DNA of 64,000 nucleotides from DASREM01 sp035652095. Its GTDB lineage: Bacteria; Acidobacteriota; Terriglobia; Terriglobales; Acidobacteriaceae. This document shows positions 49,135 to 57,337 of the stretch, in pieces (position 1 is the stretch's first letter; the number at the start of each line of letters is the position of its first letter). The stretch covers positions 11,081 through 75,080 of the forward strand of contig DASREM010000036.1 of the NCBI GenBank assembly GCA_035652095.1. Direction: 5' to 3'. The notes under the pieces were generated by a model, which was not told where the DNA came from, made no database searches, and saw only the letters and a list, made by a program, of their open reading frames with translations. The translations under genes and the position numbers were made by a program.

Positions 49135-50247
49135 TCAGGCGCAGTATTTCTGGTGCTGATCGTAAATGAAGCTGTCGGTCATGCCAGCGATGTAGTCACA
49201 CACTATGCGCGCCAAAGGTTCGGCTTCCGCTTTTTCCTGGTAGCTCTGAGGCAGGTCTTCGGGGTGAGCCATCCAGAAATCGAATAGGGCGGTCACAATC
49301 TGCTCAGCGTCATTCTTTTCCGGATCGAGGGCGGAACTGAAGTAGAGATTCTCATAGAGGAAGGCCTTGGTTTTCCGGCGCTGTTCTTCGATAGGAGGAC
49401 TGAAGGTGGCGAGTCGCTGGCCGCAGCGTCGCACATCGTCGACGGTCTTGATGCGTGCCTGCGCGAGTTGAAGCTGCGTGTTCTGGATCAGATCGCTGAC
49501 GAAGCCGTCGAGAATCCGCTTGAGGGCTTCGTTGAACTTGAGCTTGTCGTGAACTTCGGGGTACTTCTGGTCCGCTTCCTGGTAGAAACGGTCCAGCTCA
49601 GGGACGCCGTCCCGTACCTGATCGAGCGAGAGCAGGTGGGCTTCGAATCCGTCGTCGAGGTCGGCCGTGTTGTAGGCGATCTCGTCGGCGAGGTCGATGA
49701 GCTGGGCTTCGAGAGGAGGTCGTTGATCGAGAAGATACTCGGCGAGTTCCGGATGTTCGGCGACGGTGTAGTCGTGAGAATGCTTGATGATGCCTTCGCG
49801 GACTTCGAAGGTAAGGTTCAGCCCGCGGAAGGCGGCGTAGCGCAATTCGAAGTCTTCGACGATGCGCAAGGCGTGCAGGTTGTGATCGAAGAACAGGCCG
49901 TGCTTGCGCATGGCGGCGTCGAGGGCCTTCTCCCCTGCGTGCCCGAAGGGCGGGTGCCCGACATCATGCACCAGCGCGAGCGCTTCGACTAAATCGACAT
50001 TCAGGTTCAGCTGCCCCGCGATGGTGCGCGCGATCTGCGCTACTTCCAGGGTATGGGTCAGTCGATTTCGGAAGTGGTCGGAATAGCGGCGGGTGAAGAC
50101 CTGGGTTTTGTTTTCCAGGCGGCGAAAGGCGCGCGAGTGAATGACGCGGTCACGGTCGCGTTGAAAGTCGTTGCGGTAACGGTGCTGGAGCTCGGCGAAG
50201 CGGCGTCCGCGGGAGGTTTCGACGCGGACCGCGTAATCGGCGAGCAT
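49135..50247 (-). CDS. dgt: Deoxyguanosine triphosphate triphosphohydrolase (dGTPase)
   Basis: Dgt removes triphosphate from dGTP and related dNTPs. The 370-residue enzyme has an HD domain: RDRVIHSRAFRRLENKTQVF, NRLTHTLEVAQIARTIAGQL, and LALVHDVGHPPFGHAGEKAL, with the HD pair in HDVGHPPFGHAG. It ends with DYIAGMTDSFIYDQH, a typical end of the family. The ATG at 50247 reads MLADYAVRVETSRGRRFAEL. A heptamer array lies 15 nt upstream. With thyX and the deoxynucleoside kinase it belongs to dNTP metabolism. Confidence 0.93.
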   Translation of the reverse strand: MLADYAVRVETSRGRRFAELQHRYRNDFQRDRDRVIHSRAFRRLENKTQVFTRRYSDHFRNRLTHTLEVAQIARTIAGQLNLNVDLVEALALVHDVGHPPFGHAGEKALDAAMRKHGLFFDHNLHALRIVEDFELRYAAFRGLNLTFEVREGIIKHSHDYTVAEHPELAEYLLDQRPPLEAQLIDLADEIAYNTADLDDGFEAHLLSLDQVRDGVPELDRFYQEADQKYPEVHDKLKFNEALKRILDGFVSDLIQNTQLQLAQARIKTVDDVRRCGQRLATFSPPIEEQRRKTKAFLYENLYFSSALDPEKNDAEQIVTALFDFWMAHPEDLPQSYQEKAEAEPLARIVCDYIAGMTDSFIYDQHQKYCA

Positions 50248-50261
50248 GGGAGGAGTTTAAC

Positions 50262-50289
50262 AGCAGTCAGCATTCAGCATTCAGCCAAT
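50262..50289. repeat. Heptamer array of four AGCATTC-type units
   Basis: AGCAGTC, AGCATTC, AGCATTC and AGCCAAT lie in tandem just upstream of dgt. The unit differs from the TTGGTC type at 31 kb, but the 7-nt period is the same. Confidence 0.55.
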
Positions 50290-50305
50290 CATGAGCCCTG
50301 CTGGG

Positions 50306-50374
50306 CTATTTCAGTTTCAGGCGCATCTCGCTCGTGGGCTGAAATCCGAGGGACTCATAGACAAACTCATGGCC
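50306..50374 (-). pseudogene. Remnant of a GNAT acetyltransferase C-terminus
   Basis: On the minus strand 50374-50306 encodes GHEFVYESLGFQPTSEMRLK, then two residues and a TAG. FVYESLGFQP is the usual C-terminal motif of GNAT acetyltransferases (FYxxLGFxP). The rest of the gene to the right is replaced by unrelated DNA. It is a broken end, perhaps cut by the REP/RAYT element next door. Confidence 0.5.
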
Positions 50375-50477
50375 ATTGTCAGGTAATCCAGTGCGCGACC
50401 CAGGCGTGGTTCGCATTGGCCGGGTTTGTCAGAAAGTGTTTTATCTGATCAGGGCGAGTGGCGAACGTCCCGCTTAG

Positions 50478-50520
50478 GGGGTGCCCCATTTCTCGCGTCT
50501 TTTGCGAGAAGTGGGGCTGT
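50478..50520 (+). repeat. REP-like hairpin, copy 1
   Basis: GCCCCATTTCTCGC (50483-50496) pairs with GCGAGAAGTGGGGC (50504-50517) with one G-T pair; GGGGGT precedes it. An inverse copy is at 50908-50948, and the two surround the transposase remnant. Confidence 0.8.
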
Positions 50521-50656
50521 TGTGTGCGGCAATCCGATTCTTCCCTCATCATCAAAACCCCAACCTCCCGCAAACTGCGCGAGACATGGGCCACCCTCAC
50601 GACCTGCTTGTTCAACCGTCACAGACCATCCTCGAATCGGCTCCTACCATTTCTCC

Positions 50657-51006
50657 ATGCCATGGGGACTCAAGCGCTACTCTGGCGCCGGACATCTTCA
50701 CTTCATTACTTCCAGTTATTATCACCGGCATCCATGGCTGGGTTCGGCGGAGCGGCGCGACCTTCTGCTTGACGTGCGCCAAATCATGCGCCAGCGCTAC
50801 AGCTTTGTGGTGGCCGCTTACGTCGTCATGCCGGAGCACTTTCATCTCCTGATCAGCGAGCCTCAGGATGTGACTCGTGCAGAGATTGCCAAGCGATGCC
50901 GGCAACGGCCCCACTTCTCGCAAAAAAACGCGAGAAATGGGGCACCCCTAACAACATCCCCTCTGGCATCCCTCGTCATGTTAGGCAGCGGCGCTTTTAC
51001 GACTGA
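50657..51006 (+). pseudogene. REP-associated tyrosine transposase (RAYT), decayed
   Basis: The frame from ATG 50657 reads MPWGLKRYSGAGHLHFITSS, YYHRHPWLGSAERRDLLLD and SFVVAAYVVMPEHFHLLISE. This is the Y1_Tnp/RAYT N-terminal half with the HUH-like motif in HFHLL. The homology stops near 50904, where a REP hairpin begins. After the hairpin, in another frame (50977-51006), HVRQRRFYD and a TGA occur. That is the usual RAYT end (QRRFYD). The middle, with the catalytic Tyr, has been lost. An intact RAYT would cut REP DNA; this one cannot be active. Confidence 0.8.
50908..50948 (-). repeat. REP-like hairpin, copy 2, inverted
   Basis: GCCCCACTTCTCGC (50908-50921) pairs with GCGAGAAATGGGGC (50930-50943). 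With its ACCCC tail it is almost the exact reverse complement of the copy at 50478-50520. It interrupts the RAYT reading frame. Confidence 0.8.
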
Positions 51007-51052
51007 TGCCGGGCGGGCCGCCCGGCCAGCTAAAGCAGCGTTCGCTACACGA

Positions 51053-51616
51053 CTACTTTGTTTCCCGGATTTGCTTCAGGGCTTCGTCGGCGCTCGGGAT
51101 ATCGGGGACGGTGTTGCTGACGCGGCGCCATTGCTCGCGGCCTTGCTCGTCGATCAGCAGAGTCGTGCGGATGGCTATGTCTTCGCCGCCTTTGCCGTGC
51201 TGGTGAAGTAATCCGTATTCGCGAATCACTTTCGCGCCCGGGTCGCTGAGGATCGTGAACGCCTGGTTCACTTGCTTGTCCCAGACGAGCCTGGCATGTT
51301 CCTGGTCATCGACGCTTACGCCCACCACGCGGACATGGAGTTGATCGAAGTCTGCTTTGTGCTGCGCGAACTCGCGCAGTTGCTTCATGCAGAACGGTCA
51401 CCAGTAGCCGCGATAAAAAATCAGCAGAGCTTTCGAGCCGCGCAGGTCGGCGAGATGGAAATCCTTGCCGTCCTGATCTTTCAGGGTGAAATCGGGAGCG
51501 GCGTGGCCCTGGGTGAAGTTGGACTGCGGCTTCGGCAGGTTCATTTGCGCGAACAGGACTACGGCAAGCACGCTCAGCACGCCGGCGCCGATCAACGGGA
51601 TTCGGAATTTCCTCAT
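51053..51616 (-). CDS. Redoxin-domain protein with in-frame TGA (candidate selenoprotein)
   Basis: Read through one TGA (51400-51398), this gene codes for 187 residues. The N-terminus MRKFRIPLIGAGVLSVLAVV is a membrane anchor or signal, then comes APDFTLKDQDGKDFHLADLR. The critical site is LLIFYRGYW-TGA-PFCMKQLREF. In AhpC/redoxin relatives this motif is FYRGxWCPxC, so the TGA takes the place of the first Cys (U73-P-F-C76). The rest (VRVVGVSVDDQEHARLVWDK, TILSDPGAKVIREYGLLHQH) is intact, which argues against a dead gene. A hairpin 18 nt after the TGA fits a SECIS. The upstream part alone would be 72 residues without an active site. Confidence 0.8.
51362..51379 (-). promoter_or_regulatory. SECIS-like hairpin 3' of the TGA
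   Basis: On the minus strand CUGCGCG pairs with CGCGCAG (7 bp) around an AGUU loop. The stem starts 18 nt and the loop 25 nt after the TGA. Bacterial SECIS elements lie inside the gene at about this distance, with a small loop holding a G in the first two positions, as here. Confidence 0.6.
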
Positions 51617-51758
51617 GCTGAGAGCAATGATTCCTGAGCACGCTTCAAGTTACAGGCCAAAATCCTGAAATGCAGAGAACGCACAGGAAATCCGCAGAGA
51701 ACGCGGAGGAAGATCAACCACTAAGGACACTAAGTCACACGAAGGAAAGCCGGCAATT

Positions 51759-53825
51759 TTACTTGTTCGAAGAGTCTTCCTTCGCCAGCTTCACCTTGGC
51801 GGACTCGAGCTTCTTCGTGACCTTGGCTACCTCGTCCTGGTCAACTTCGGCGGAGACGGTCTTGTTCCACTCGTTGATGGCGCGCTCCCAGTGAGCGGCG
51901 GCGAGTTTGAGGCGGCCCGTCTTCTGGTAAAGATCGCCGAGGTGGTCCTGCACCGTGGGATCGCTGCCCATGTGCTGCGATGCCCGGGTGAGATTCTCTT
52001 CGGCCATGTCGTACTTGCCCATCTTGAAATAGGCCCAGCCGAGCGAGTCGAGGTAGGCCCCGTTTGCGGGATCCAGTTCGACTGCTTTCTTGATCAGAGT
52101 CAGGGCCTCGTCAAGCTTGGTGCCGCGATCGGCGAGCATGTAGCCCAGGTAATTCAGAGCGGTGGCATTTTGCGCGTCGGCGGCCAGCACCTTGCGGAAC
52201 TGGGCTTCAGCGTCGTCATATTTTTTCTGCCGCTCGTAGGTCGAGCCGCGCAGGAAGTAAACGTACTCTTTGTCCTCTTCTTTGGTGGAGAGTTGTTCCG
52301 CCTTGTTCAAGGATTCTTCGGCATCGGGCCAGCGCTTGAGGCGGCTGTACATCTGCGCGAGAGTGATGTAGACCTCGCGGTCTTCCTGCGTACCCTTGAG
52401 CAGGGTCTTAACCTGCTTCAACCCGCCGTCGGGATCGCCCATGTCGGCGAGTTGCGAAGCGTACACCATTTTCAGGCCGCGGTCGTTGGGCAGTCTGGTC
52501 GTGGCTTCTTTGGCGACGTCGGTGGCCTGCTGCCACTGCTTATTTTCGCGATAGGTATCAATGATCTGCTGATAGCCGCGCTGCGCGTTGTCGTCGCCGA
52601 GCGCGATCATCTTTCGAAAAGTCTCGATTGCCGCCTGGCTGTTGTTGTTGTCGCGGTAGATGGTCCCAAGGCGCTCGAGGAAAACTGCGCGATTGCTTTT
52701 TTCCCCAGCCGAGTAGCTGGTATCGGGCTTCTCAGTCTTTTTCAGCAGCTCTTGCAGCACCTGGATGGCGTCGTCATAACGGCCTTGGGCCTGGTAGACA
52801 GCGGCGATGTTGTAGGGAACTTCGATCGAGTCCTGGACCATGGACTCGGCTTTTTTCAGGTTCTCAAGCGCGAGGTCGAACTTGCCCGCCTTGCGGTAGA
52901 TCTCCGCCATCTTGAGGTAGGTTTGCGCATCCTCAGGATTGGCATCGGCGATGACTTTATATTGTTCGAGAGCGGCATCGGTCTGGCCATCGTTCATCAA
53001 GTTCTGCGCCAGGCCGCGGATCGCATCCAGATTGTCACGATCCAATGCAATGGCGTGGCGGTAAGCATCGATAGCTTTCTTGTACTGCTTCTGCTGCTCA
53101 TAGGTGTAACCGAGCGCGGAGTAGAGCTTCGCGGAGCGGCCGGTTTCCGGAACTGAGCTGAGCACCTGCGAGGCGCGTGCGGTGTCGCCCTCTTCGTTGT
53201 AGAGGTAGGCCAGGGTGGTGACCGCTTCCTCGGAGTCCGGCTGTAATTTGACCGCGGTTTTGAATTCGCTCTCCGCCTTCTGCAGATCGTTGTTCAAGCG
53301 ATAAAGGCGGCCGAGAAGCAGGTGATTGTCCTGGCTATCGGGTTCGATCTTTACGATCTGCTCGTACTGCTCGATGGCGAGTTTCAGAACGCTTTCCGAG
53401 CCATTGCCGGACTGGACGTCGCCGAGCGAGCGGAGATAAATGCGTCCGAGGAGTTTGTGAGCTTCCAGGTTATTGGGATCGCGCTTGAGAATGTCCTGGG
53501 CTTCCACTACCGCGTCATGAATGCGTCCCGTCTTGGCATACAGCTCGGCCAGACCTGAAGTCAGGTACTCAGAGGTGGGATCGGCATCAATCGCGAGCCG
53601 GTATTCCTCGATGGCTTTATTTGCCAGATCGCTGCGTCCATAGACCGCGACCTGCTCTTCGTACATGTGAGCGAGGGAATAGTGATAATAAGCGGCGGCC
53701 CGATCGGTTTTGTGGGCCGCGGGGCTCGAGGGCTTCGCTTCGGTCTTGGGGGTTGCAGGTTGCTGCTGGGCCAGCGCTGTTCCGGCCAGCAACAGCAAAG
53801 AGGTAAAACGGAAAAGACTTTTCAT
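51759..53825 (-). CDS. Large exported TPR protein
   Basis: The 688-residue protein has a signal peptide (FTSLLLLAGTALAQQQ) and then about 15 TPR repeats over the whole length. Clear ones are YYHYSLAHMYEEQVAVYGRS, LYSALGYTYEQQKQYKKAID, ALNYLGYMLADRGTKLDEAL and YLDSLGWAYFKMGKYDMAEE (the last two resemble the conserved end of PEP-CTERM/TPR-type envelope proteins). It should act as an outer-membrane or periplasmic scaffold. The ATG at 53825 starts MKSLFRFTS. Plus-strand frames over this gene are shadows. Confidence 0.87.
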   Translation of the reverse strand: MKSLFRFTSLLLLAGTALAQQQPATPKTEAKPSSPAAHKTDRAAAYYHYSLAHMYEEQVAVYGRSDLANKAIEEYRLAIDADPTSEYLTSGLAELYAKTGRIHDAVVEAQDILKRDPNNLEAHKLLGRIYLRSLGDVQSGNGSESVLKLAIEQYEQIVKIEPDSQDNHLLLGRLYRLNNDLQKAESEFKTAVKLQPDSEEAVTTLAYLYNEEGDTARASQVLSSVPETGRSAKLYSALGYTYEQQKQYKKAIDAYRHAIALDRDNLDAIRGLAQNLMNDGQTDAALEQYKVIADANPEDAQTYLKMAEIYRKAGKFDLALENLKKAESMVQDSIEVPYNIAAVYQAQGRYDDAIQVLQELLKKTEKPDTSYSAGEKSNRAVFLERLGTIYRDNNNSQAAIETFRKMIALGDDNAQRGYQQIIDTYRENKQWQQATDVAKEATTRLPNDRGLKMVYASQLADMGDPDGGLKQVKTLLKGTQEDREVYITLAQMYSRLKRWPDAEESLNKAEQLSTKEEDKEYVYFLRGSTYERQKKYDDAEAQFRKVLAADAQNATALNYLGYMLADRGTKLDEALTLIKKAVELDPANGAYLDSLGWAYFKMGKYDMAEENLTRASQHMGSDPTVQDHLGDLYQKTGRLKLAAAHWERAINEWNKTVSAEVDQDEVAKVTKKLESAKVKLAKEDSSNK

Positions 53826-54049
53826 GAAAGACCTTTGGTTCCCAAAGCCATAGCGATTTGATGCTGAACCGCTGCCGGCGGGTGCTTGGAGTATTGTAAA
53901 CCCAGCCTTGCAGAGGACTGAAAATTACTGTGGTTTACAGGGTAACCCTGATTACCAGAAGTACAGGAACTCTAGAATTGTTGATTGTTGCGTTTCGATT
54001 GTCGAAAGCGAAAACCCAGCAAACCTTAAGGTTCAGCAATCAGAACCGG

Positions 54050-55609
54050 TTAGTGCCGGAAATGCCGCACCCCGGTGAAGATCATGGCCAGGCCGAGCCG
54101 GTCGGCAGCTTCGATGACCTCCTGGTCGCGTACTGAGCCTCCGGGCTGAATGATCGCGGTTGCTCCGGCCTTGGCGATCTCCTCTACGCCGTCCGGAAAA
54201 GGGAAGAAGGCGTCAGAAGCGGCAACGGTCCCATTGAGAGGCAGCACCGCTTTCATGGCGCCGATACGGCAGGAATCTACTCGGCTCATCTGCCCGGCGC
54301 CTACGCCGACGCTCTGGCCATCGCGGGCATAGAGAATGGCGTTGGATTTAACGTGTTTGCAGACTTTCCATGCAAACAGCAGGGCGCGCTTTTCTTCCGG
54401 AGTGGGCGCCCGTTTGGTGACAACTTTCAAATCGCTTTCCTGTAATGGCCGCACGTCGGCATCCTGCATGAGAATGCCTCCCGAGACATTCTTCAGAACC
54501 CATTTTTGCGGAGCATGGTTGATCTGAACCAGGCGAAGGTTCTTCTTGGCAGCAAATTTTGCCTTGGCGTCAGCGCTGAACGACGGGGCGGCGATCACTT
54601 CGAGGAACAGCTTGGCCATCTCTTCGGCAGCGGCGCCGTCGATCTCGCGATTCACCCCGATGACGCCTCCAAAGGCAGAGACGGGGTCACACTCGAGGGC
54701 CTTCTTGTAAGCCTCCAGCAAGGTGTTTCCGGTGGCGGTACCGCATGGGTTGGTGTGCTTGATGATGGCGCACACGGGCTCTTCGAATTCCTGGGCGAGG
54801 TCCCAGGCGGCCTGCAGATCCACGATATTGTTGTAAGAAAGTTCTTTGCCCTGGAGTTGGTGACCGTTGGCCACGCCTGTCGCTGAGCCGTCGGAATACA
54901 TCGCGGCTTTCTGGTGGGGGTTTTCACCGTAACGCAGGTCCATCGCCTTGTTGAAGGACATGCGAAGCGTTTGCGGAAACCCTTCTTTCTGAGGGTGAAG
55001 CTGGAAGTGTCCGTTGGCGCTGACGCGCTCGAGCGTCGAGGCGATTGCAGAATCATAGGCGGCGGTTGTGGCGAAGGCTCGTTGCGCGAGCCGCCACTTG
55101 GTGGCGGAAGAGAGTTCCCCGCCGGACTTGGAGAGTTCGTCGGCGATGGCGTTGTAGTCGGAAGGAGAAGTGACGACAGCGACATCGTGGAAATTCTTGG
55201 CCGCGGAACGGATCATTGACGGTCCGCCGATGTCGATGTTTTCGATGACTTCCTCGAACTGAACCCCGGGCTTGGCGGCGGTCTTCTCGAAGGCGTAAAG
55301 ATTCACCACCACCATGTCGATGGGCTGGATTCCGTGCTCGGCCACGGCGTTGCGGTGAGTGGCATTTTCGCGGCGATGGAGAATTCCGCCGTGTACCTTG
55401 GGATGCAAAGTTTTAACGCGGCCATCGAGCATCTCGGGAAACCCGGTGAGCTCGGAAATATCTTTGACGCTGATTCCGGAATCGCGTAACAGCTTGGCGG
55501 TTCCTCCGGTCGAGATCAGTTCTACGCCAAGGCTGGAAAGTTTGCGGGCGAAATCGACCAGTCCGGTTTTATCGGTGACGCTTAAGATGGCTCTCTGAAT
55601 TTTCGACAT
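54050..55609 (-). CDS. purH: Bifunctional AICAR formyltransferase/IMP cyclohydrolase
   Basis: PurH does the last two steps of IMP synthesis. The 519-residue protein has the IMP cyclohydrolase domain first (ILSVTDKTGLVDFARKLSSL, LDGRVKTLHPKVHGGILHRR) and the AICAR transformylase domain second. The latter shows CAIIKHTNPCGTATGNTLLE with the catalytic Lys-His, and AVLPLNGTVAASDAFFPFPD near the end. All motifs and the length are usual. It stands alone, without other pur genes close by. Confidence 0.96.
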   Translation of the reverse strand: MSKIQRAILSVTDKTGLVDFARKLSSLGVELISTGGTAKLLRDSGISVKDISELTGFPEMLDGRVKTLHPKVHGGILHRRENATHRNAVAEHGIQPIDMVVVNLYAFEKTAAKPGVQFEEVIENIDIGGPSMIRSAAKNFHDVAVVTSPSDYNAIADELSKSGGELSSATKWRLAQRAFATTAAYDSAIASTLERVSANGHFQLHPQKEGFPQTLRMSFNKAMDLRYGENPHQKAAMYSDGSATGVANGHQLQGKELSYNNIVDLQAAWDLAQEFEEPVCAIIKHTNPCGTATGNTLLEAYKKALECDPVSAFGGVIGVNREIDGAAAEEMAKLFLEVIAAPSFSADAKAKFAAKKNLRLVQINHAPQKWVLKNVSGGILMQDADVRPLQESDLKVVTKRAPTPEEKRALLFAWKVCKHVKSNAILYARDGQSVGVGAGQMSRVDSCRIGAMKAVLPLNGTVAASDAFFPFPDGVEEIAKAGATAIIQPGGSVRDQEVIEAADRLGLAMIFTGVRHFRH

Positions 55610-55823
55610 GACCGCCTCAGAAGGGTGGGAGTGTGAACCGGGAACCTAAGATTCTAGCAGTTTCGGGTTTCAAGTTTTCAAAAACCATCAACCACAAAGG
55701 ACACGAAGGGCAGCAAGGAAAAAAAGAGCCACAGGTCTCGGGACCGTGATTCCGAGCCGAAGGGTTTGCGACAGGGAGAATGCAAAAGGGCAAACGCGAA
55801 ACTCAAAACTCGAAACTGTGGTT
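55610..55823. other. Intergenic DNA with low-complexity repeat
   Basis: The motif ACCACAAAGGACACGAAGG near 55690 is a widespread A/G-rich dispersed sequence; a related string, CCACTAAGGACACTAAG, lies at about 51718. No gene was seen. Confidence 0.4.
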
Positions 55824-56441
55824 TTAGACCTTCGCTTTGGCTTTCAGCTTCACTTTGCCGTCCTGGAGTTCAACGGAGTACTCGACCGAGTGGCAGCCGT
55901 GCTGTTTGCGAAGCTGCTCGGTTTTCTTTTGGACGAAGGTGTTGAAGCTCTCGAAGTTTCCGGTAACGGCTTCGCCGGAGCGCTTCTTGCTTTCGGTGAG
56001 CACGTTGTAAAGCCGCTCGACCTGCTCGCGTTCGGCAGTAGGATCGGTGCAGCGGATGGAGAAGGGCTGGGGTTCCGGGGCGGCCGCGGCGGGGCCTTTA
56101 CCGACGCCGTAGGCTTTGTGGGTGACCTCGTGCTCTTCCGGCCTGACGCCCTGGATGGAAAGCAAAGCGTCCTGGGGGCGGCGATAGCCCTCTTCACGGA
56201 TGCGGGCTTTCTTGCGCCACAAGTCGCTGTAAATCGCGTAGCGCTGGGCCAGTTCGTTGTAGCGAAAGCGCTGCGAGAAGTTCATGCGGCCACCGTCGCT
56301 GAACTTGCGCAGCAACGTGAGCACCTTCCACTCGATGTCAGTGGGCGGCTTCTTGGTCGGATTATTGAAATAAATTTCGTATTCGATCTTCAGCCGACGC
56401 AGGTGCGAGTCGAGAAGAGACAGTTCTTCATCGATGGTCAC
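55824..56441 (-). CDS. MXAN_5187 C-terminal-like protein
   Basis: A 205-residue soluble protein. Its N-terminal helices, TIDEELSLLDSHLRRLKIEY then EIYFNNPTKKPPTDIEWKVL, and MNFSQRFRYNELAQRYAIYS with DLWRKKARIREEG, match the MXAN_5187 C-terminal domain found in Myxobacteria and Acidobacteriota (name from memory). The middle Ala/Pro-rich region links it to a second domain (about 140-205: VERLYNVLTESKKRSGEAVT, FVQKKTEQLRKQHGCHSVEY). The function is unknown. It lies 96 bp downstream of the XRE regulator gene on the same strand. Confidence 0.72.
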   Translation of the reverse strand: MTIDEELSLLDSHLRRLKIEYEIYFNNPTKKPPTDIEWKVLTLLRKFSDGGRMNFSQRFRYNELAQRYAIYSDLWRKKARIREEGYRRPQDALLSIQGVRPEEHEVTHKAYGVGKGPAAAAPEPQPFSIRCTDPTAEREQVERLYNVLTESKKRSGEAVTGNFESFNTFVQKKTEQLRKQHGCHSVEYSVELQDGKVKLKAKAKV

Positions 56442-56537
56442 AGGAACTCTCCAGGCATCAGTTTAGGGCCAGAAGGGCAGGATGAGGAGGTACCCGCGGG
56501 GCACTGAAGGGATGGAACGAAAGTTTGGAGCGGGCGC

Positions 56538-56894
56538 TTATCTCGCTGTATTGGCGGCCATCTTTTTCACCATGGCCAACACCAGCTTGCGATCGCTGTC
56601 ATTGAGACTTACCGAGTAGCGCCGGATCTGGCTGAGGAAGCGTACTTCATCATCGGAAAGTTGTGGCAGCGATTTGTTGCCGTTGGTGTGGCCAGAGTCG
56701 GCGAAGAATTGCGAGAGCGGCAGTTCCATGGCGCCGGCGATTTTGGCCAAAGTGTCGAGGGAGGGGATGGTGTGACCGTTTTCCACTCGCGACAAGTAGC
56801 AGCGTAGCAGGCCGGTGCGTTTCTCGATGTCACCCTGTGACATGCCCTTTTGCAGGCGGTAATTGCGAATGGTTTCGCCGATATTCATATTCAA
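56538..56894 (-). CDS. XRE-family transcriptional regulator
   Basis: This 118-residue protein has an HTH_3 domain (residues 5-62): IGETIRNYRLQKGMSQGDIE, then KRTGLLRCYLSRVENGHTIP and SLDTLAKIAGAMELPLSQFF. The C-terminal tail (DEVRFLSQIRRYSVSLNDSD) is a short helix region without a known ligand domain. Proteins of this group are common small repressors. The ATG at 56894 (MNMNIGETI) has a purine-rich leader. The next gene downstream (MXAN_5187-like) may be under its control. Confidence 0.87.
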   Translation of the reverse strand: MNMNIGETIRNYRLQKGMSQGDIEKRTGLLRCYLSRVENGHTIPSLDTLAKIAGAMELPLSQFFADSGHTNGNKSLPQLSDDEVRFLSQIRRYSVSLNDSDRKLVLAMVKKMAANTAR

Positions 56895-57055
56895 TCCTGC
56901 AACTCAGGCTGCTCTTGAATGGCTGAATAGTAACCAGAGTAGTACCGGATGGCAAGTGAAAATTGGTTGCGCGAATCCGGATTGTCGGTTAGAGGAGCTA
57001 ACCTTTGCGGTCCCAACCTGACGAACAGGAATGCGCAATCTTCAATTGAACTCGA

Positions 57056-57280
57056 TCAATGTTTCAGAGTGCTGGCAAGGAAGTTAACTGTGCGCTTCCA
57101 GGCGTCGGCGGCATCGGAGGCGCGGTAGCCGGCTTTGTTATTCGGATTTTCGAAGGCGTGCCCGGCGTCCGGATAGATGACAATTTTGATTTTCTTTCCC
57201 GCCTGTTTCATCTGGCGTTCAAACTGATTGACATCGGCGGGCGTGATGCCTTGGTCCTTGCCTCCGAAGATGCCGAGCAT
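57056..57280 (-). pseudogene. Truncated dienelactone hydrolase, C-terminal end only
   Basis: The 74-residue frame MLGIFGGKDQGITPADVNQF with KIKIVIYPDAGHAFENPNNK matches the C-terminus of dienelactone hydrolases, including the catalytic Asp (GGKD) and His (DAGHAF). The first two thirds, with the Cys nucleophile, are missing. The DNA just upstream of the ATG (57281-57310) reads into unrelated sequence and the fabG end. It is therefore a remnant of a larger gene, not a working enzyme. Confidence 0.75.
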
Positions 57281-57337
57281 GGAGCATGGATCTAGTAGTG
57301 AGTGGCCGGCGATCCGCCTGCGGGATGGCCAAGTTCG

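Noticed and set aside
51398..51400. The TGA as a plain nonsense mutation or sequencing error
   Set aside because: It remains possible, but the exact position at the redox Cys, the otherwise intact frame and the hairpin behind it make Sec more likely than chance.
51891..53156. 421-residue plus-strand frame opposite the TPR protein
   Set aside because: The minus-strand TPR gene has a signal peptide and clear repeats; the plus frame is its mirror.
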